Shown: positions 19,552 to 30,904, numbered from the stretch's first letter. The stretch: 45,487 bases of DNA from JAXMAO01 sp046350375 (GCA_046350375.1 JAXMAO010000016.1:1-45487), one strand, 5' to 3'. Translations and numbers: made by a program. Notes: generated by a model from the sequence alone, not told the origin.

Positions 19552-19880
19552 GGGGTCATGGTAGTTTGCGGGCGGCGGCGCGGGAACAGCGGGCGGGCAG
19601 TGGGGCGGTCGTAATTGGTTCGCGGCGCGGCTGTGGCGAAGGTGACGCCGGGCGTGGCGAAGCGCCGGTCCGACGGTCCACGGCACATACGGAATCGCAG
19701 GTGGGCTGCTGTGTTTCCACCCTGACCCGTTGTCCACGCCCCGCATTGCATGGGGCCGAACCGGCGCTTCGAGACGCCTCGGGCGTCGCGGCCCGGAGTG
19801 TATTCCGCGGGCGGGATCGCGTCGAGCGGCGGGCCGGACGGCGAGTAAACTGCCGCCGCGGGCGCGCCGCGGGGTGCCGC
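19552..19880. other. Intergenic spacer between divergent genes
   Basis: This 329-bp spacer separates the minus-strand hypothetical gene from the plus-strand zinc-ribbon gene. I see no supported gene. TAAACT about 30 nt before ATG 19881 could be a -10 box, but no -35 accompanies it. Confidence 0.5.
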
Positions 19881-20276
19881 ATGTTCTCGCGCTGGATGGT
19901 TCTCGTGGTTGCGTTCCTAGTCTTCGCGCCGCTTCTGACCTATGCGGCCTGCTGCGCCGTGCGGCGGCGGATGTCGCGCAACGGCCTGCCGCTGGTCTCG
20001 GTCTATTACGCGGCCACGGGCGCGCTGGTCCTGGCGGCGACGCTCGGGGCCGTCCCGAGGTCGCTTGTGATTCTGCCCATCCCCGCACTGGTGGGGCTGC
20101 CGGTGGCGGTGTCGGTGGCGATCTCGGCCTGGTCCGACGCGCGGCTGGCGGCGCTGGCAGAAAGACGACGGAGGCAAGGTTGCCCGCGCTGCGGATACAG
20201 CCTGATCGGAATCGTCTCCGGCATCTGTCCGGAGTGCGGAACGCCGATCGAACAGACGCAGACATCTCTCCGCTGA
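19881..20276 (+). CDS. Membrane protein with C-terminal CPxCG zinc ribbon
   Basis: This 131-aa protein has membrane helices at the N-terminus (WMVLVVAFLVFAPLLTYAA) and in the middle (YYAATGALVLAATLGAV, ILPIPALVGLPVAVSVAI). A zinc ribbon of the form CPRCGYSLIG then CPECGTPIE closes it. This module is common in planctomycete membrane proteins of unknown role. ATG 19881 was chosen because it begins the first hydrophobic helix. A paralogue follows 28 nt later. Confidence 0.75.
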   Translation: MFSRWMVLVVAFLVFAPLLTYAACCAVRRRMSRNGLPLVSVYYAATGALVLAATLGAVPRSLVILPIPALVGLPVAVSVAISAWSDARLAALAERRRRQGCPRCGYSLIGIVSGICPECGTPIEQTQTSLR

Positions 20277-20304
20277 GCGGACCCGGGACAACGGAGGTTT
20301 GCAA

Positions 20305-20748
20305 GTGTTGGCTCAATTGGCGGACGCCTGGGAACCGTGGATGACCTGGGCGATCGTGATCTCTGGCCTGCTCCCGGCCGGCGCGCTGGTGTGGGCGCGT
20401 TGGAGGCGCGGGTCGTGGCATTCAACAGCGGTCTTCTGCTGCGCCCTCTATTACACGCTGCTGGGTGTGAGCGTTGGCTGCGTCGCCGTTATGGATTCGA
20501 GTTCGTTGAAGACCAGCCTTCTGCCCGTGATGGGGTGCGGGGCCATGCTCCTATTCGCAATGGGACTGCCCGCGGCGGCGACGATCCTATCGATCGGTAC
20601 AAGACGCGGCGGGGCACAGCAGCCCGGCGATGGGCCGCGCTGCCGAAAGTGCGACTACTTGCTCATCGGCTGCACGTCTCATGTCTGCCCGGAGTGCGGA
20701 ACGCCGATCGAGTCCGTCCCGTCGGACGTGTCGTCTGAATCGGGCTGA
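20305..20748 (+). CDS. Membrane zinc-ribbon protein, tandem paralogue
   Basis: This 147-aa protein has the same plan: helices WMTWAIVISGLLPAGALVW, VFCCALYYTLLGVSVGCVAV and LLPVMGCGAMLLFAMGLP, then CRKCDYLLIG and CPECGTPIES. GTG 20305 is preferred over TTG 20299 because GGAGG lies 7 nt upstream. The membrane parts differ from the preceding gene, but a 23-nt stretch over the second zinc knuckle is identical (ending at 20251 and 20714 respectively). Confidence 0.75.
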   Translation: MLAQLADAWEPWMTWAIVISGLLPAGALVWARWRRGSWHSTAVFCCALYYTLLGVSVGCVAVMDSSSLKTSLLPVMGCGAMLLFAMGLPAAATILSIGTRRGGAQQPGDGPRCRKCDYLLIGCTSHVCPECGTPIESVPSDVSSESG

Positions 20749-20765
20749 CCGCACTCGCCGTCCGC

Positions 20766-21863
20766 CTACGCCTCGTCCGCGCTGATGACGCCTTCGCGAA
20801 CCGCCACCGCCGCGTCGGCGGGCGGCGCGACAACGCGACGCTGCGCCAGGTCGATCGCCAGCTTGATGGCCGCCTTCATACTGCCGGCGTCGGCCAGATT
20901 CCTGCCGGCGATGTCGTAGGCCGTGCCGTGGTCGACGCTGGTGCGGATGATCGGCAGGCCGAGCGTCAGGTTGACGGCCTGGTGAAACGCCAGCAGCTTG
21001 ATCGGAATCAGCCCCTGGTCGTGGTACATGGCGACCACGCCGTCGAACTCGCCCTGTGCGGCGCGGCGGAAGAGGGTGTCGGCGGGAAACGGTCCGAAGA
21101 CATGGGCGCCGGTCTGCCGCGCCATCTGGATGGCCGGCTCGATGACGCGCTGTTCCTCGTCGCCGAAGGCGCCGTCCTCGCCGGCGTGCGGGTTCAGTCC
21201 GCAGACGGCGATGCGCGGCTCGGCGAGGCCGAACCAGCGGCGCAGCGCCTCGTCGAGCAGGTCGATGGGCTGGTGCACGCGGCCGATGGTGAAGCCGTTG
21301 CGCAGCTCGAAGAGCGGTTCGTGGACGCTGGCGAGCGCCACGCGCAGCTCACCGGCGGCGAACATCATGGTCACGCGGCGCGAGTGAAAGCGGGCGGCGA
21401 ACAGCTCGGTGTGGCCCGGAAAGTTGTAACCCGCCAACCGCCAGGCGGTCTTGTGGATCGGCCCGGTGACGACGGCGTCGAGCCGGGCGCGCTGCAGCGC
21501 GGCGATGGCGGCGTCGCAGAAGCGCATCGAGGCGACGCCGTGGTCGGCCGTGGGGCGCGGCGTGCCGGCGGCCGGGGCGGCGGCGGGCAGCTCGTCGAAG
21601 TCGGCCACGACCACGCCGCTTTCGATGCGGTCGACGGTTTCGTGGGGCAGGCGGAACCAGTAGGGGCTGATCTCGGCCAGGTCGGCGGCGTAGCTGATGT
21701 GTTCGTGCAGGCCGTAGATGATGAACCGCGCGGCGCGGCGCAGCGATTCGTCGCACAGCGCCTTGACGATCACCTCGGCGCCGATGCCGGCCGGATCGCC
21801 CATGGTGATGCCGATCGTCGGGCGGCGCGGCGCGGCGTCGGGATGTGGGCTGGCGCTGTTCAT
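20766..21863 (-). CDS. pdxA: 4-hydroxythreonine-4-phosphate dehydrogenase
   Basis: PdxA oxidises 4-phosphooxy-threonine in the DXP-dependent route to pyridoxal phosphate. This copy has 365 aa. Signatures are RPTIGITMGDPAGIGAEV at the start, GPIHKTAWRLAG, GLNPHAGEDG, the metal-site AMYHDQGLIPIK, and SVDHGTAYDIAG. Its ATG overlaps the stop of the upstream gene (ATGA), so it is translated with riboflavin synthase. The last ~25 residues after the catalytic core are extra. Convergent with the zinc-ribbon pair, 17 nt apart. Confidence 0.95.
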   Translation of the reverse strand: MNSASPHPDAAPRRPTIGITMGDPAGIGAEVIVKALCDESLRRAARFIIYGLHEHISYAADLAEISPYWFRLPHETVDRIESGVVVADFDELPAAAPAAGTPRPTADHGVASMRFCDAAIAALQRARLDAVVTGPIHKTAWRLAGYNFPGHTELFAARFHSRRVTMMFAAGELRVALASVHEPLFELRNGFTIGRVHQPIDLLDEALRRWFGLAEPRIAVCGLNPHAGEDGAFGDEEQRVIEPAIQMARQTGAHVFGPFPADTLFRRAAQGEFDGVVAMYHDQGLIPIKLLAFHQAVNLTLGLPIIRTSVDHGTAYDIAGRNLADAGSMKAAIKLAIDLAQRRVVAPPADAAVAVREGVISADEA

Positions 21864-22513
21864 GGTCCGAATTCAGCACGTGCGGGCGGCCTGTCCGACG
21901 GCGGACCGGCCCGAGCGAGGTCCATCGATTCTAGGGTGCGAACCACCGTCCGGGCGAGGATGTCCGTTTCAATATTCACGCGGGCGCCGGCCAGTTTTCG
22001 GCCCAGCGTGGTGCGTTCGAGCGTGGCGGGAATGATCGCGACCGAGAACTCGCGCCGCGTCACGTCGACCACCGTCAGCGAGATGCCGTCGATCGCGATC
22101 GAGCCCTTGGGAATGACGTAGCGCAGCGCGGCCGGGTCGAGCTCGAACAACCACCGGGCGTCGCCGCCGGCCCGCGTGACGCGCGCCACCACCGCGACCG
22201 CGTCGACGTGTCCCTGCACGAAGTGGCCGTCGAGCCGGGCGCCGGCCGAAAGGGCGCGCTCCAGGTTCACGTCGTGGCCGGGCGCCACCTGGCCGAGCGT
22301 GGTGCGCTGCAGGGTCTCGGGAATCACGTCGAACTCGGCGGCCGCGCCGCGCCGCTCGACCAGCGTCAGGCAGACGCCGTCGATGGCGACGCTGGCGCCC
22401 AGCGGCAGGGGCGACCAGAACTCGGCGTCGGCCTCGACGGTCAGCCGCGCCGCGGCGCCGCGGCGGCTGACGCCGCGGACCGCGCCGGTGCGCTCGATGA
22501 TGCCCGTGAACAT
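21860..22513 (-). CDS. ribE: Riboflavin synthase alpha subunit
   Basis: This 217-aa enzyme dismutates two 6,7-dimethyl-8-ribityllumazine molecules to riboflavin. It begins MFTGIIERTGAV, the family N-terminus, and shows the two duplicated lumazine-binding halves: GASVAIDGVCLTLV...LDGHFVQGHVD and GSIAIDGISLTVVDV. ATG 22513 is chosen over a longer in-frame start at 22549 because MFTGII is always the start. The stop overlaps pdxA by four bases. No FMN riboswitch is visible in the 136-bp upstream spacer. Confidence 0.95.
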   Translation of the reverse strand: MFTGIIERTGAVRGVSRRGAAARLTVEADAEFWSPLPLGASVAIDGVCLTLVERRGAAAEFDVIPETLQRTTLGQVAPGHDVNLERALSAGARLDGHFVQGHVDAVAVVARVTRAGGDARWLFELDPAALRYVIPKGSIAIDGISLTVVDVTRREFSVAIIPATLERTTLGRKLAGARVNIETDILARTVVRTLESMDLARAGPPSDRPPARAEFGP

Positions 22514-22649
22514 GTCAATATCGTATGGTCGATGCCGATTGCGGGCCACGCGACAGGCCGGAATGCGGCGCGGCTGAGTGAGCGTGCAGTCGCGCCGGCG
22601 TGATGCGCGGCCCGTGCGCGGGCGTGGTCGGCGGCGGAGGGAACTTCGG

Positions 22650-22916
22650 TTACGGAATCGGCAGTGTTCGCAGGAAGTCGGCGATGCGGTTGTCTTCGGG
22701 AGTGTCGGCCAGGCCGAGCGCGGCGCGGATGGCGGCGCGGCGCTGATCGACGGTCATGGTCGGGTCGCGCTGGATGGCGCGCAGGTCGGCAAGGCTGAAG
22801 CCCATCGAGTTGGGCAGCGGGGCGTCGATGAAGGTGGTGCCGCAGCCGGCGACCGACAGTCCGAGAATGGTGCCCGCTGCCAGTTGGCCGAATCGCCGGC
22901 AGATTGCTCGAAACAT
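22650..22916 (-). CDS. Small lipoprotein
   Basis: This 88-aa protein has a signal peptide (RFGQLAAGTILGLSVAGC) ending at a lipobox Cys. The rest is helical and includes QRDPTMTVDQRRAAIRAALG. No family is recognised. It lies under a good minus-strand promoter at 22971-22999 and diverges from the next gene. Confidence 0.7.
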   Translation of the reverse strand: MFRAICRRFGQLAAGTILGLSVAGCGTTFIDAPLPNSMGFSLADLRAIQRDPTMTVDQRRAAIRAALGLADTPEDNRIADFLRTLPIP

Positions 22917-22970
22917 GGTCGTGAACTCCGGTCTGCGAGGGGGTGCCGCGGGCGCGGTGGCTCTACCTGA

Positions 22971-22999
22971 TCTATATGTTCGGCAACGGGCGGATTCAA
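22971..22999 (-). promoter_or_regulatory. Promoter of the small lipoprotein gene
   Basis: On the minus strand TTGAAT (plus 22994-22999), a 17-nt spacer and TATAGA (plus 22971-22976) precede the ATG at 22916 by about 48 nt of leader. Confidence 0.5.
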
Positions 23000-23111
23000 C
23001 TTCAGCGCCTTCGGAGCCCGGTGGAACGCCCCGCGGCGCGGTCGGCGAATTCGGCGCGGCGGGCGCGGCCGGTCGGTTGTCGGGGGTGGGGCCATCGGGT
23101 AGCGTCAGGTC

Positions 23112-24764
23112 ATGCCTCTGTGTGGCTGGGCGTGCGTCATTGTGGCCTTGTCGCCGGCCCTGTCGACCCGTTTCGCGATCGACGAGCCGGGCGCCACCTC
23201 CGGCCCGACGACGGCCGCGGCGACCACCGCGCCGACCGAGAAGGACCGCATTCAGCCCGGCACGCTTTCGCCGGCGACCTGGGACAGCCAGCCGGTCAGC
23301 GAGGCCCAGCTCAACCAGCGGATCGGCCAGCGCCTCAACGCGCTGCGGCAGCAGGCCTCCCAGGCCGGTGACCCGCTCGAGGCCGCCTGCACCGAGCTGA
23401 ACGCGGTCGAGCTGATCCTCAGCCGGCAGATCGAGCCGGCGCTGTCGCGCGAGCTGCTGGGAGTGGCGAGCACGGCCGATCGCAAGTCGGTCGTCGAGCG
23501 GGTGCGCGCGGCGAGCGAGCTTCTGGCGTCGGCCGACGGTCACGTGAAGGCGTCGAAGCAGGAGGTGCCGGACGAGCTGGCCGACCGGTTGGCGACGGCC
23601 CACGCCTACGCCGAGCTGTTCGGGGCGGTCTTCAGCGGGCCGCGCCGACCGATTCCAACGCAGCCCGCCAGCCAGCCGACGTCGCCGGTCGACGAGCGGA
23701 TCATCGCGGCCTGCCGCGGCCTGGCGTCGCTGATCGACGACGGGAAACCGCCGGTGGCCGCGGGGGCGCGGCTGTGGCAGGCGGCGGCCTATCGCCGGGC
23801 CGGCCGGGCGGATCGGGCGCTGCAGGTGCTGCCGCTGGCGTCGGCGCCGATGACGGTCGTGCCGCTGGACATCTTCTCGCGGCTCGAGCGCTGCCGGGCG
23901 CTGGCCGACCTGGGTCAGCCGGCGGCGGCGATCGCGCTGCTGATGCAGCTCGATACCGATTCGCGGCTGGGGCAGGCGCTGCCCAACAGCGAGCGCGGCG
24001 CGGCGCGGCACGCGCTGGCGCTGCTGCACGCGCAGATTCTGGATCGCTGGGCGGATTCGCTGTCGGAGGCCGATCGGCGCGACAACGAGGCCGCGTTGCG
24101 CGAGCAGGCAGCGGCGCTGCGCACGGAGATTGTCGAGCACGACGTCGCGTCGCTGCGCCTGGGGTCCAGCGTCGGAGGAATGGACCGGCCGCTGGTGCTG
24201 CGGCGACCGACGGCGCGGCTGGCGGAGATTCCGCTGTCCGATTCGCTCGTGACACTGGTGATCGAGCCGGCGCACACGACGGACGACGCCTGGGCCGACG
24301 GCCGGCGGAAGATCGTCGCGGCGCTGGCGCAGCTGGACGAGTCGCAGTCGGTCGCGGTGATCGCGGCGCAAGGCAAGGAATTGAAACGGTTTCCGGCAGA
24401 AGGCAGCCTCCCGGCAAACTCCAAGGAGCTGCGCAAGCTCGACCAGTTCCTCGCGCGGGCGCGCAACGGCGCCGGCGGGCAGGCCGACCTGGCGGCAGCG
24501 CTGGCCGAGGCGCTGGCGCTGCGCGCCCGCAGCGTGGTGCTGGTGACGGCAGACGAACCGGCCGCGGCGCGGCTCGAGGCGCTCGCCAAGGCGCTGCACG
24601 ACTCGGGCGCGAAGCTGCACGTCGCGTGGTTGGGGGCGCCCGGCGCCGGGGAGGCGCTGGCCGAGCTGGCGCGGAACTCGGGCGGGACGTTCGCGCGGCT
24701 CGCTCCGCCGGGCGCAGCGACCCAGGAGACGCCCTCGGGCGACGACGACGACGCCACGCCGTAG
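23112..24764 (+). CDS. Secreted protein with TPR-like and vWA-like regions
   Basis: This 550-aa protein begins MPLCGWACVIVALSPALSTR, a probable signal peptide, followed by a Thr/Ala-rich linker. Residues ~90-340 are Ala-rich helices, TPR-like in spacing (RLWQAAAYRRAGRADRAL). The last third has alternating strands and helices (LVTLVIEPAHTTDDAW... AARSVVLVTAD-like ...LHVAWLGAPGAG), resembling a von Willebrand A fold, though a complete DxSxS metal site is not visible. It ends in an acidic DDDDA tail. Function unknown; convergent with the ferritin-like gene 21 nt away. Confidence 0.65.
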   Translation: MPLCGWACVIVALSPALSTRFAIDEPGATSGPTTAAATTAPTEKDRIQPGTLSPATWDSQPVSEAQLNQRIGQRLNALRQQASQAGDPLEAACTELNAVELILSRQIEPALSRELLGVASTADRKSVVERVRAASELLASADGHVKASKQEVPDELADRLATAHAYAELFGAVFSGPRRPIPTQPASQPTSPVDERIIAACRGLASLIDDGKPPVAAGARLWQAAAYRRAGRADRALQVLPLASAPMTVVPLDIFSRLERCRALADLGQPAAAIALLMQLDTDSRLGQALPNSERGAARHALALLHAQILDRWADSLSEADRRDNEAALREQAAALRTEIVEHDVASLRLGSSVGGMDRPLVLRRPTARLAEIPLSDSLVTLVIEPAHTTDDAWADGRRKIVAALAQLDESQSVAVIAAQGKELKRFPAEGSLPANSKELRKLDQFLARARNGAGGQADLAAALAEALALRARSVVLVTADEPAAARLEALAKALHDSGAKLHVAWLGAPGAGEALAELARNSGGTFARLAPPGAATQETPSGDDDDATP

Positions 24765-24785
24765 CGGCCATCGCGGGCGCGCCGC

Positions 24786-25265
24786 TCAGGCGGAGGTGTC
24801 CGCCTCGCGGAAGAGCGTCTGCAATCGCTGGTAGTGTTCGGCCCCTTCCTCGGCCAGTTCCTTGAAGACGGCGTGCAGCGGATCGGTGCGGATGAGCTGC
24901 GCCAAGGCGTGGTAGAAGGTGGCGGTGCGCTGCTCGGTCGCGAGGGTCAAGCGCAGCGCGGCCGAAAAGCTGTCGGCGTCGCGAACGTCGAGCAGCCGCG
25001 GTCCAACGACGACCAGCGCCTTGTCGTTCTCCGAGAGCACAAAGTCGGCGTCGGGGTAGAGCTGCGCCAGCAGCCGCTGCAATCGCTGCTTGTGAGACTG
25101 CTCTTCGTCCGCCATCGAGGCGAACAGGTCGCGCTGGCGCTGGGTGGCGGCCTTTTCCGCGAAGATGAGATAGCGATAGGCGGCGACGCTCTCGCCGTAG
25201 CTGCCGATCGCCAGCGCCTTGTCGGGCCCAAGATCGGCTGGAATGGCCGGCGACGCGGGTTCCAT
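24786..25265 (-). CDS. Ferritin-like (rubrerythrin-type) di-iron protein
   Basis: This 159-aa four-helix protein has carboxylate/histidine motifs in the right order for a di-iron site: E25 (YGESVAAYRYL), E55xxH58 (DEEQSHKQRL), E111 (TEQRTATFYHA) and E140/E143-H144 (AEEGAEHYQRL). There is no C-terminal rubredoxin domain. Such proteins handle peroxide or store iron. The ATG at 25265 lies only 6 nt beyond a -10 box, so the mRNA appears to be leaderless. The gene diverges from a small lipoprotein gene. Confidence 0.85.
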   Translation of the reverse strand: MEPASPAIPADLGPDKALAIGSYGESVAAYRYLIFAEKAATQRQRDLFASMADEEQSHKQRLQRLLAQLYPDADFVLSENDKALVVVGPRLLDVRDADSFSAALRLTLATEQRTATFYHALAQLIRTDPLHAVFKELAEEGAEHYQRLQTLFREADTSA

Positions 25266-25271
25266 GGGGGT

Positions 25272-25300
25272 ATTATCCCGCGATCGGCGGCGGGCGGCAA
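25272..25300 (-). promoter_or_regulatory. Leaderless-type promoter of the ferritin-like gene
   Basis: On the minus strand TTGCCG (plus 25295-25300), a 17-nt spacer and GATAAT (plus 25272-25277) are followed by six bases and then the ATG at 25265. The usual start distance of about 7 nt puts +1 on the A of the ATG. No SD sequence exists. Confidence 0.6.
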
Positions 25301-25328
25301 TTCGGCGAGCGGCGGGAGGCGCGGCGCG

Positions 25329-25964
25329 ATGAAGATGATCCGGAACGTCGGCGGATGTGTGGGCCGGGTCGCGCTGGCGGCGATGGCGGCGCTGCTGGTG
25401 AGCGGGTGCGGGTCGCAGGCGCGCTGGGGCTATGAGCCGGTTTCGCCCGAGCGCGCGGCTCACGCTCCGCCGGAACGCGCCGCGCACGCGGTGAGCGCGG
25501 CTCCGCCGGTGTTGAGCGACTCGCCGGGCGCCCAGCCGCGCGAGCGGCTGAACTCGGCCGACGCGCGCTATTCGACTGGCAATGGCGCGGTGCGGCTGCT
25601 GCTGCGCTATCCGCGGCCGGACACGATCGGGCGCGGCTACGTGGTCTATGTGCGCCTGCCGGACCGGACGGGGCGGCTGGCAATCGGGGGCGGTTCGGAC
25701 GCGGCGGGCGGGTTCCTGGTGACGCCGTTCGGGCGCGGCCGGGCGCGGCGGTTTCGCGACGGCTGGGTGGAGGTGCAGGCGTCTCGCGGGCTGCTGGAGG
25801 AGCGGCGCGGGCGGTTCCACCTGGTGTGCAGCGACGGGCGCTCGCTCGACGGCTCGTTCACCGCTCTGCGCGGCGACGCGGAGGTCGAGGCGTACGAGCA
25901 CGGCGAGCGGGCGGGCGACGTTCGGGCGGCGGACGTGCGGGGGGCGGCGGCGCGGGCCGACTGA
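25329..25964 (+). CDS. Lipoprotein of unknown function
   Basis: This 211-aa protein has a signal peptide ending LVSGCGSQ, a clear lipobox. An Ala/Pro/Glu-rich linker with two ERAAHA repeats follows. The body is beta-rich (VRLLLRYPRPDTIGRGYVVYVRLPD). No family is recognised. The ATG at 25329 has GGGAGG 8-9 nt upstream. It diverges from the ferritin-like gene and ends 17 nt from a convergent membrane gene. Confidence 0.7.
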   Translation: MKMIRNVGGCVGRVALAAMAALLVSGCGSQARWGYEPVSPERAAHAPPERAAHAVSAAPPVLSDSPGAQPRERLNSADARYSTGNGAVRLLLRYPRPDTIGRGYVVYVRLPDRTGRLAIGGGSDAAGGFLVTPFGRGRARRFRDGWVEVQASRGLLEERRGRFHLVCSDGRSLDGSFTALRGDAEVEAYEHGERAGDVRAADVRGAAARAD

Positions 25965-25981
25965 GCGGCCGCGGTGAATCG

Positions 25982-27010
25982 TCAGCGCAGGGAGATGAGC
26001 AGGTCCAGATTGAGGAAGACCATGCCGGTCACGAGCTGCGCGGCGATGATGGTGGCGACGGCGTGCTGGAAGCGGAGGTAGCGGCGGTAGGCGCAGATCA
26101 GCCGATAGCCAAACCAGACGGCGCCAGTAATCATCAGGCTCAGTGGAATCCCGATGAACAGGAGGAGCTGGCTGACTCCGACGCTCAACAATGTAGGCCA
26201 GATGGAGAGATTGTCTCCGATGAAGACGGCGGCTGAAATCAGCAGCCCCAGCACGACGGTCGCGTCCAGGCAATAGGCGATGCAGCGCCCAGACGTGGAT
26301 GCAGCGACCTTCGCGCGACGCATCGACTGCTGAAAGACAAGCAGCGCGGCAAACGTCACCAGCGGCCAGAGAACGGACCAGAGCAACACGCGAATTGGGG
26401 CGTCGAGACGAAGACCCCGCCAGCCGCGCATCATCGTCCAGAAACTAACGCTCGGAGAGAAGGTGTTGATGTAGTTTGCGATGGAGCCATATTGGCTGAT
26501 GATCCACCGCTGCCTCTCAGGCGGGGTCTGTGGGCCACTGTAGAATGCAAGGAGGTAGGCTCGGTCGGCGGCGTCCCGTTGCGCGATGATCTGTGCGCAC
26601 GTGGCGAGCGAGCCGACCATCAATCCGCCCCACGCGAACAGCGCGGTTCCAAGAATGACCAAGGCATAGGCGAGCAGTCGCCGCGGGCGAGACGGCTGCG
26701 CCGGATGCAGCGTGGTCCAGAAGCGGCGCGGGCGCCACGAGCCGAACAGCGTGCGGCGGAACGACCAGAGATTGGCCTCCGGGTGATGCTCGAACAGATA
26801 GGGGTGATGCCGCGCGGCCGGGTCGAGCATTTCGGCCCAGGCGAATCGGAATCCGCACTCCGGGCAGCGCGGCTCGGTCAGGCCGCGCAGCGCGTAGTCG
26901 CACAGGGGGCAGCGGACGTCGAGCGCGATGGCGTTCCAGTCGGGCGGCGCGGCGCTGGCCGGCGGTGCGGCGGAGGCTTGGGCGGGAGATTGGGGGGCGG
27001 GGTCGTTCAC
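25982..27010 (-). CDS. Polytopic membrane protein with N-terminal zinc ribbon
   Basis: This 342-aa protein has an Ala/Pro-rich N-terminus, a zinc ribbon CPLCDYALRGLTEPRCPECG, then a FRF-W-EML linker and about six to seven membrane helices (LLAYALVILGTALFAWGGLM, LLSVGVSQLLLFIGIPLSL and others). The zinc ribbon is the same module as in the 19.9-20.7 kb pair but here precedes the helices. GTG 27010 is chosen because the region upstream (from TTG 27064) is basic and unrelated. Base composition in its middle is less GC-rich than its neighbours. Confidence 0.8.
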   Translation of the reverse strand: MNDPAPQSPAQASAAPPASAAPPDWNAIALDVRCPLCDYALRGLTEPRCPECGFRFAWAEMLDPAARHHPYLFEHHPEANLWSFRRTLFGSWRPRRFWTTLHPAQPSRPRRLLAYALVILGTALFAWGGLMVGSLATCAQIIAQRDAADRAYLLAFYSGPQTPPERQRWIISQYGSIANYINTFSPSVSFWTMMRGWRGLRLDAPIRVLLWSVLWPLVTFAALLVFQQSMRRAKVAASTSGRCIAYCLDATVVLGLLISAAVFIGDNLSIWPTLLSVGVSQLLLFIGIPLSLMITGAVWFGYRLICAYRRYLRFQHAVATIIAAQLVTGMVFLNLDLLISLR

Positions 27011-27239
27011 GGCGTGCTCGCGTCGGCGGGTGCGGCGGCGCAACGCGGTTGCGGCCGGCGGCAAATTCGGCGCAAACTCATCGCCACAACAGGATAGCGG
27101 ACGGAGCCCGGAGCCGCAGCCGGGGAAACCGCACCCGGAATGGCGGGCTCGCTTTTGGTTTGCAAGCGCATTGCCGGGCAGGCCGATACTCGGCAGGGAC
27201 GCGCGGAGTGCGCGCCAGCCGGATATCGGACTGCCGGCG

Positions 27240-27268
27240 TGGATTGGGAATCAGGGTGCGACTAGAAT
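27240..27268 (+). promoter_or_regulatory. Candidate clpC promoter
   Basis: TAGAAT (27263-27268) is a good -10 box; the -35 17 nt upstream, TGGATT, is weak. The 27011-27352 spacer between divergent genes holds nothing else I can support; no CtsR-type repeat was seen. Confidence 0.35.
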
Positions 27269-27352
27269 TGGGCGTTGAGGGGAGTTCCGGCTTGCACCCG
27301 TCCGTCAGATGCGTGGGGCAAGAGCGATCTGACCCGGTCATGGAGTGATTTC

Positions 27353-29893
<2,541 letters not shown>

Positions 29894-29937
29894 GTGGCCA
29901 CGGCGCGATCGCGTCGCGGGTCGAATCTGTGATTCAC

Positions 29938-29965
29938 CGAAGCCCGGTGCGTGCGCCGGGCTTCG
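29938..29965 (+). terminator. Terminator hairpin after clpC
   Basis: CGAAGCCCGG and CCGGGCTTCG form a perfect 10-bp stem with an 8-nt loop, 45 nt after the clpC stop. No T-run follows. It ends 22 nt before the next ATG, so it might also affect translation of that gene. Confidence 0.6.
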
Positions 29966-29986
29966 TCATGTCTGGAGACAACGACG

Positions 29987-30904
29987 ATGGACCGGCGATA
30001 CGGGCTGGGCTTGCTCGGTCTGATTCTGGCGACCGCGATGTGGCGCAGCGGCACGGCAACGGTCTGGGCCGACGCGGCGCCATCGAGCAGCTCGGCCCCC
30101 GCGGCGCGGCCGCCCCTCACGACGCGACTGACCTACCTGCCGCCCGCGTCGCGCCCGGCGCTGCGCCGGCCGGTCCGCCCGCCGCTGACGACGCGACCCT
30201 ACGTCCATCGCCTCACGACGCGCCCGGCGCCCTATCGGCCTGTCGGCGGGTCGTATCGCCGGCTGCCCACCACCCGGCCGACCACGCGCCCGTTCGTCGG
30301 CCGGCCGCCGCGCCCGGCGGGGCTGATGACCCCGGCGCGGCCCACCTCGCGCCCTGCGCCCAAGCCGATGGTCGAGCGCCCGCCGCGCCCGGGCGAGTCG
30401 ATCTACGCCGGCACGACCTCCGGCCACGCCGTCATCTTCCCGGACAACTATCGCGGCAAACTGGTGATGGTCACCGTCTGGGCGACCTGGTGCCCGCACT
30501 GCAACCACGAGCTGGCGTTCTGGAAGTCGGCCTACGCGACCTATCGGCCGCGCGGCTTCGAGATCATCGGCATTGCCACCGACGCCAACCGCAAGCGCGG
30601 GCTGGACATCGTGGTGCCGTTCCTCGAGAAAAACGCCATCACGTGGGACGTGATCTACGACGACGCGCCGACGCTTTCCAAGCGACTCGGGGCCGACTCG
30701 ATCCCGATGTCGTTTCTCTGCGACGGCGACACCGGCATGATCCTGAGCGAAGGCGGCTGGCTGCGCGGCACGATGCTCAACCGGACGATTGAGAAATACC
30801 TGGCGCGGAAGTTCGGCCCCGCGGCCACGCAGCCAGGCTTCGTCGCCCCGCCGGCCAGTCAACCGGCCTCGGCGCCGTCTGGCGCGGCGCACGCCGCCCG
30901 CTAG
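29987..30904 (+). CDS. TlpA/ResA-like thioredoxin-fold protein
   Basis: This 305-aa protein has a signal peptide (YGLGLLGLILATAMWRSG) and a ~110-residue Pro/Arg/Thr-rich linker containing TTRP repeats. A thioredoxin domain follows (MVTVWATWCPHCNHELAF) with CPHC at residues 169-172 and a cis-Pro loop SIPMSF. A Pro/Ala-rich tail ends the protein. It is probably an envelope thiol reductase of the AhpC/TSA-Redoxin kind. ATG 29987 has GGAG about 10 nt upstream. The linker suggests the catalytic domain is held away from a membrane or wall. Confidence 0.85.
   Translation: MDRRYGLGLLGLILATAMWRSGTATVWADAAPSSSSAPAARPPLTTRLTYLPPASRPALRRPVRPPLTTRPYVHRLTTRPAPYRPVGGSYRRLPTTRPTTRPFVGRPPRPAGLMTPARPTSRPAPKPMVERPPRPGESIYAGTTSGHAVIFPDNYRGKLVMVTVWATWCPHCNHELAFWKSAYATYRPRGFEIIGIATDANRKRGLDIVVPFLEKNAITWDVIYDDAPTLSKRLGADSIPMSFLCDGDTGMILSEGGWLRGTMLNRTIEKYLARKFGPAATQPGFVAPPASQPASAPSGAAHAAR

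Noticed and set aside
22514..22649. FMN riboswitch upstream of ribE
   Set aside because: None of the conserved RFN motifs is present in this short spacer.
30130..30360. TTRP-coding repeats as possible DNA repeats or CRISPR
   Set aside because: They are imperfect codon-level repeats in a Pro/Arg/Thr linker with no fixed spacers.
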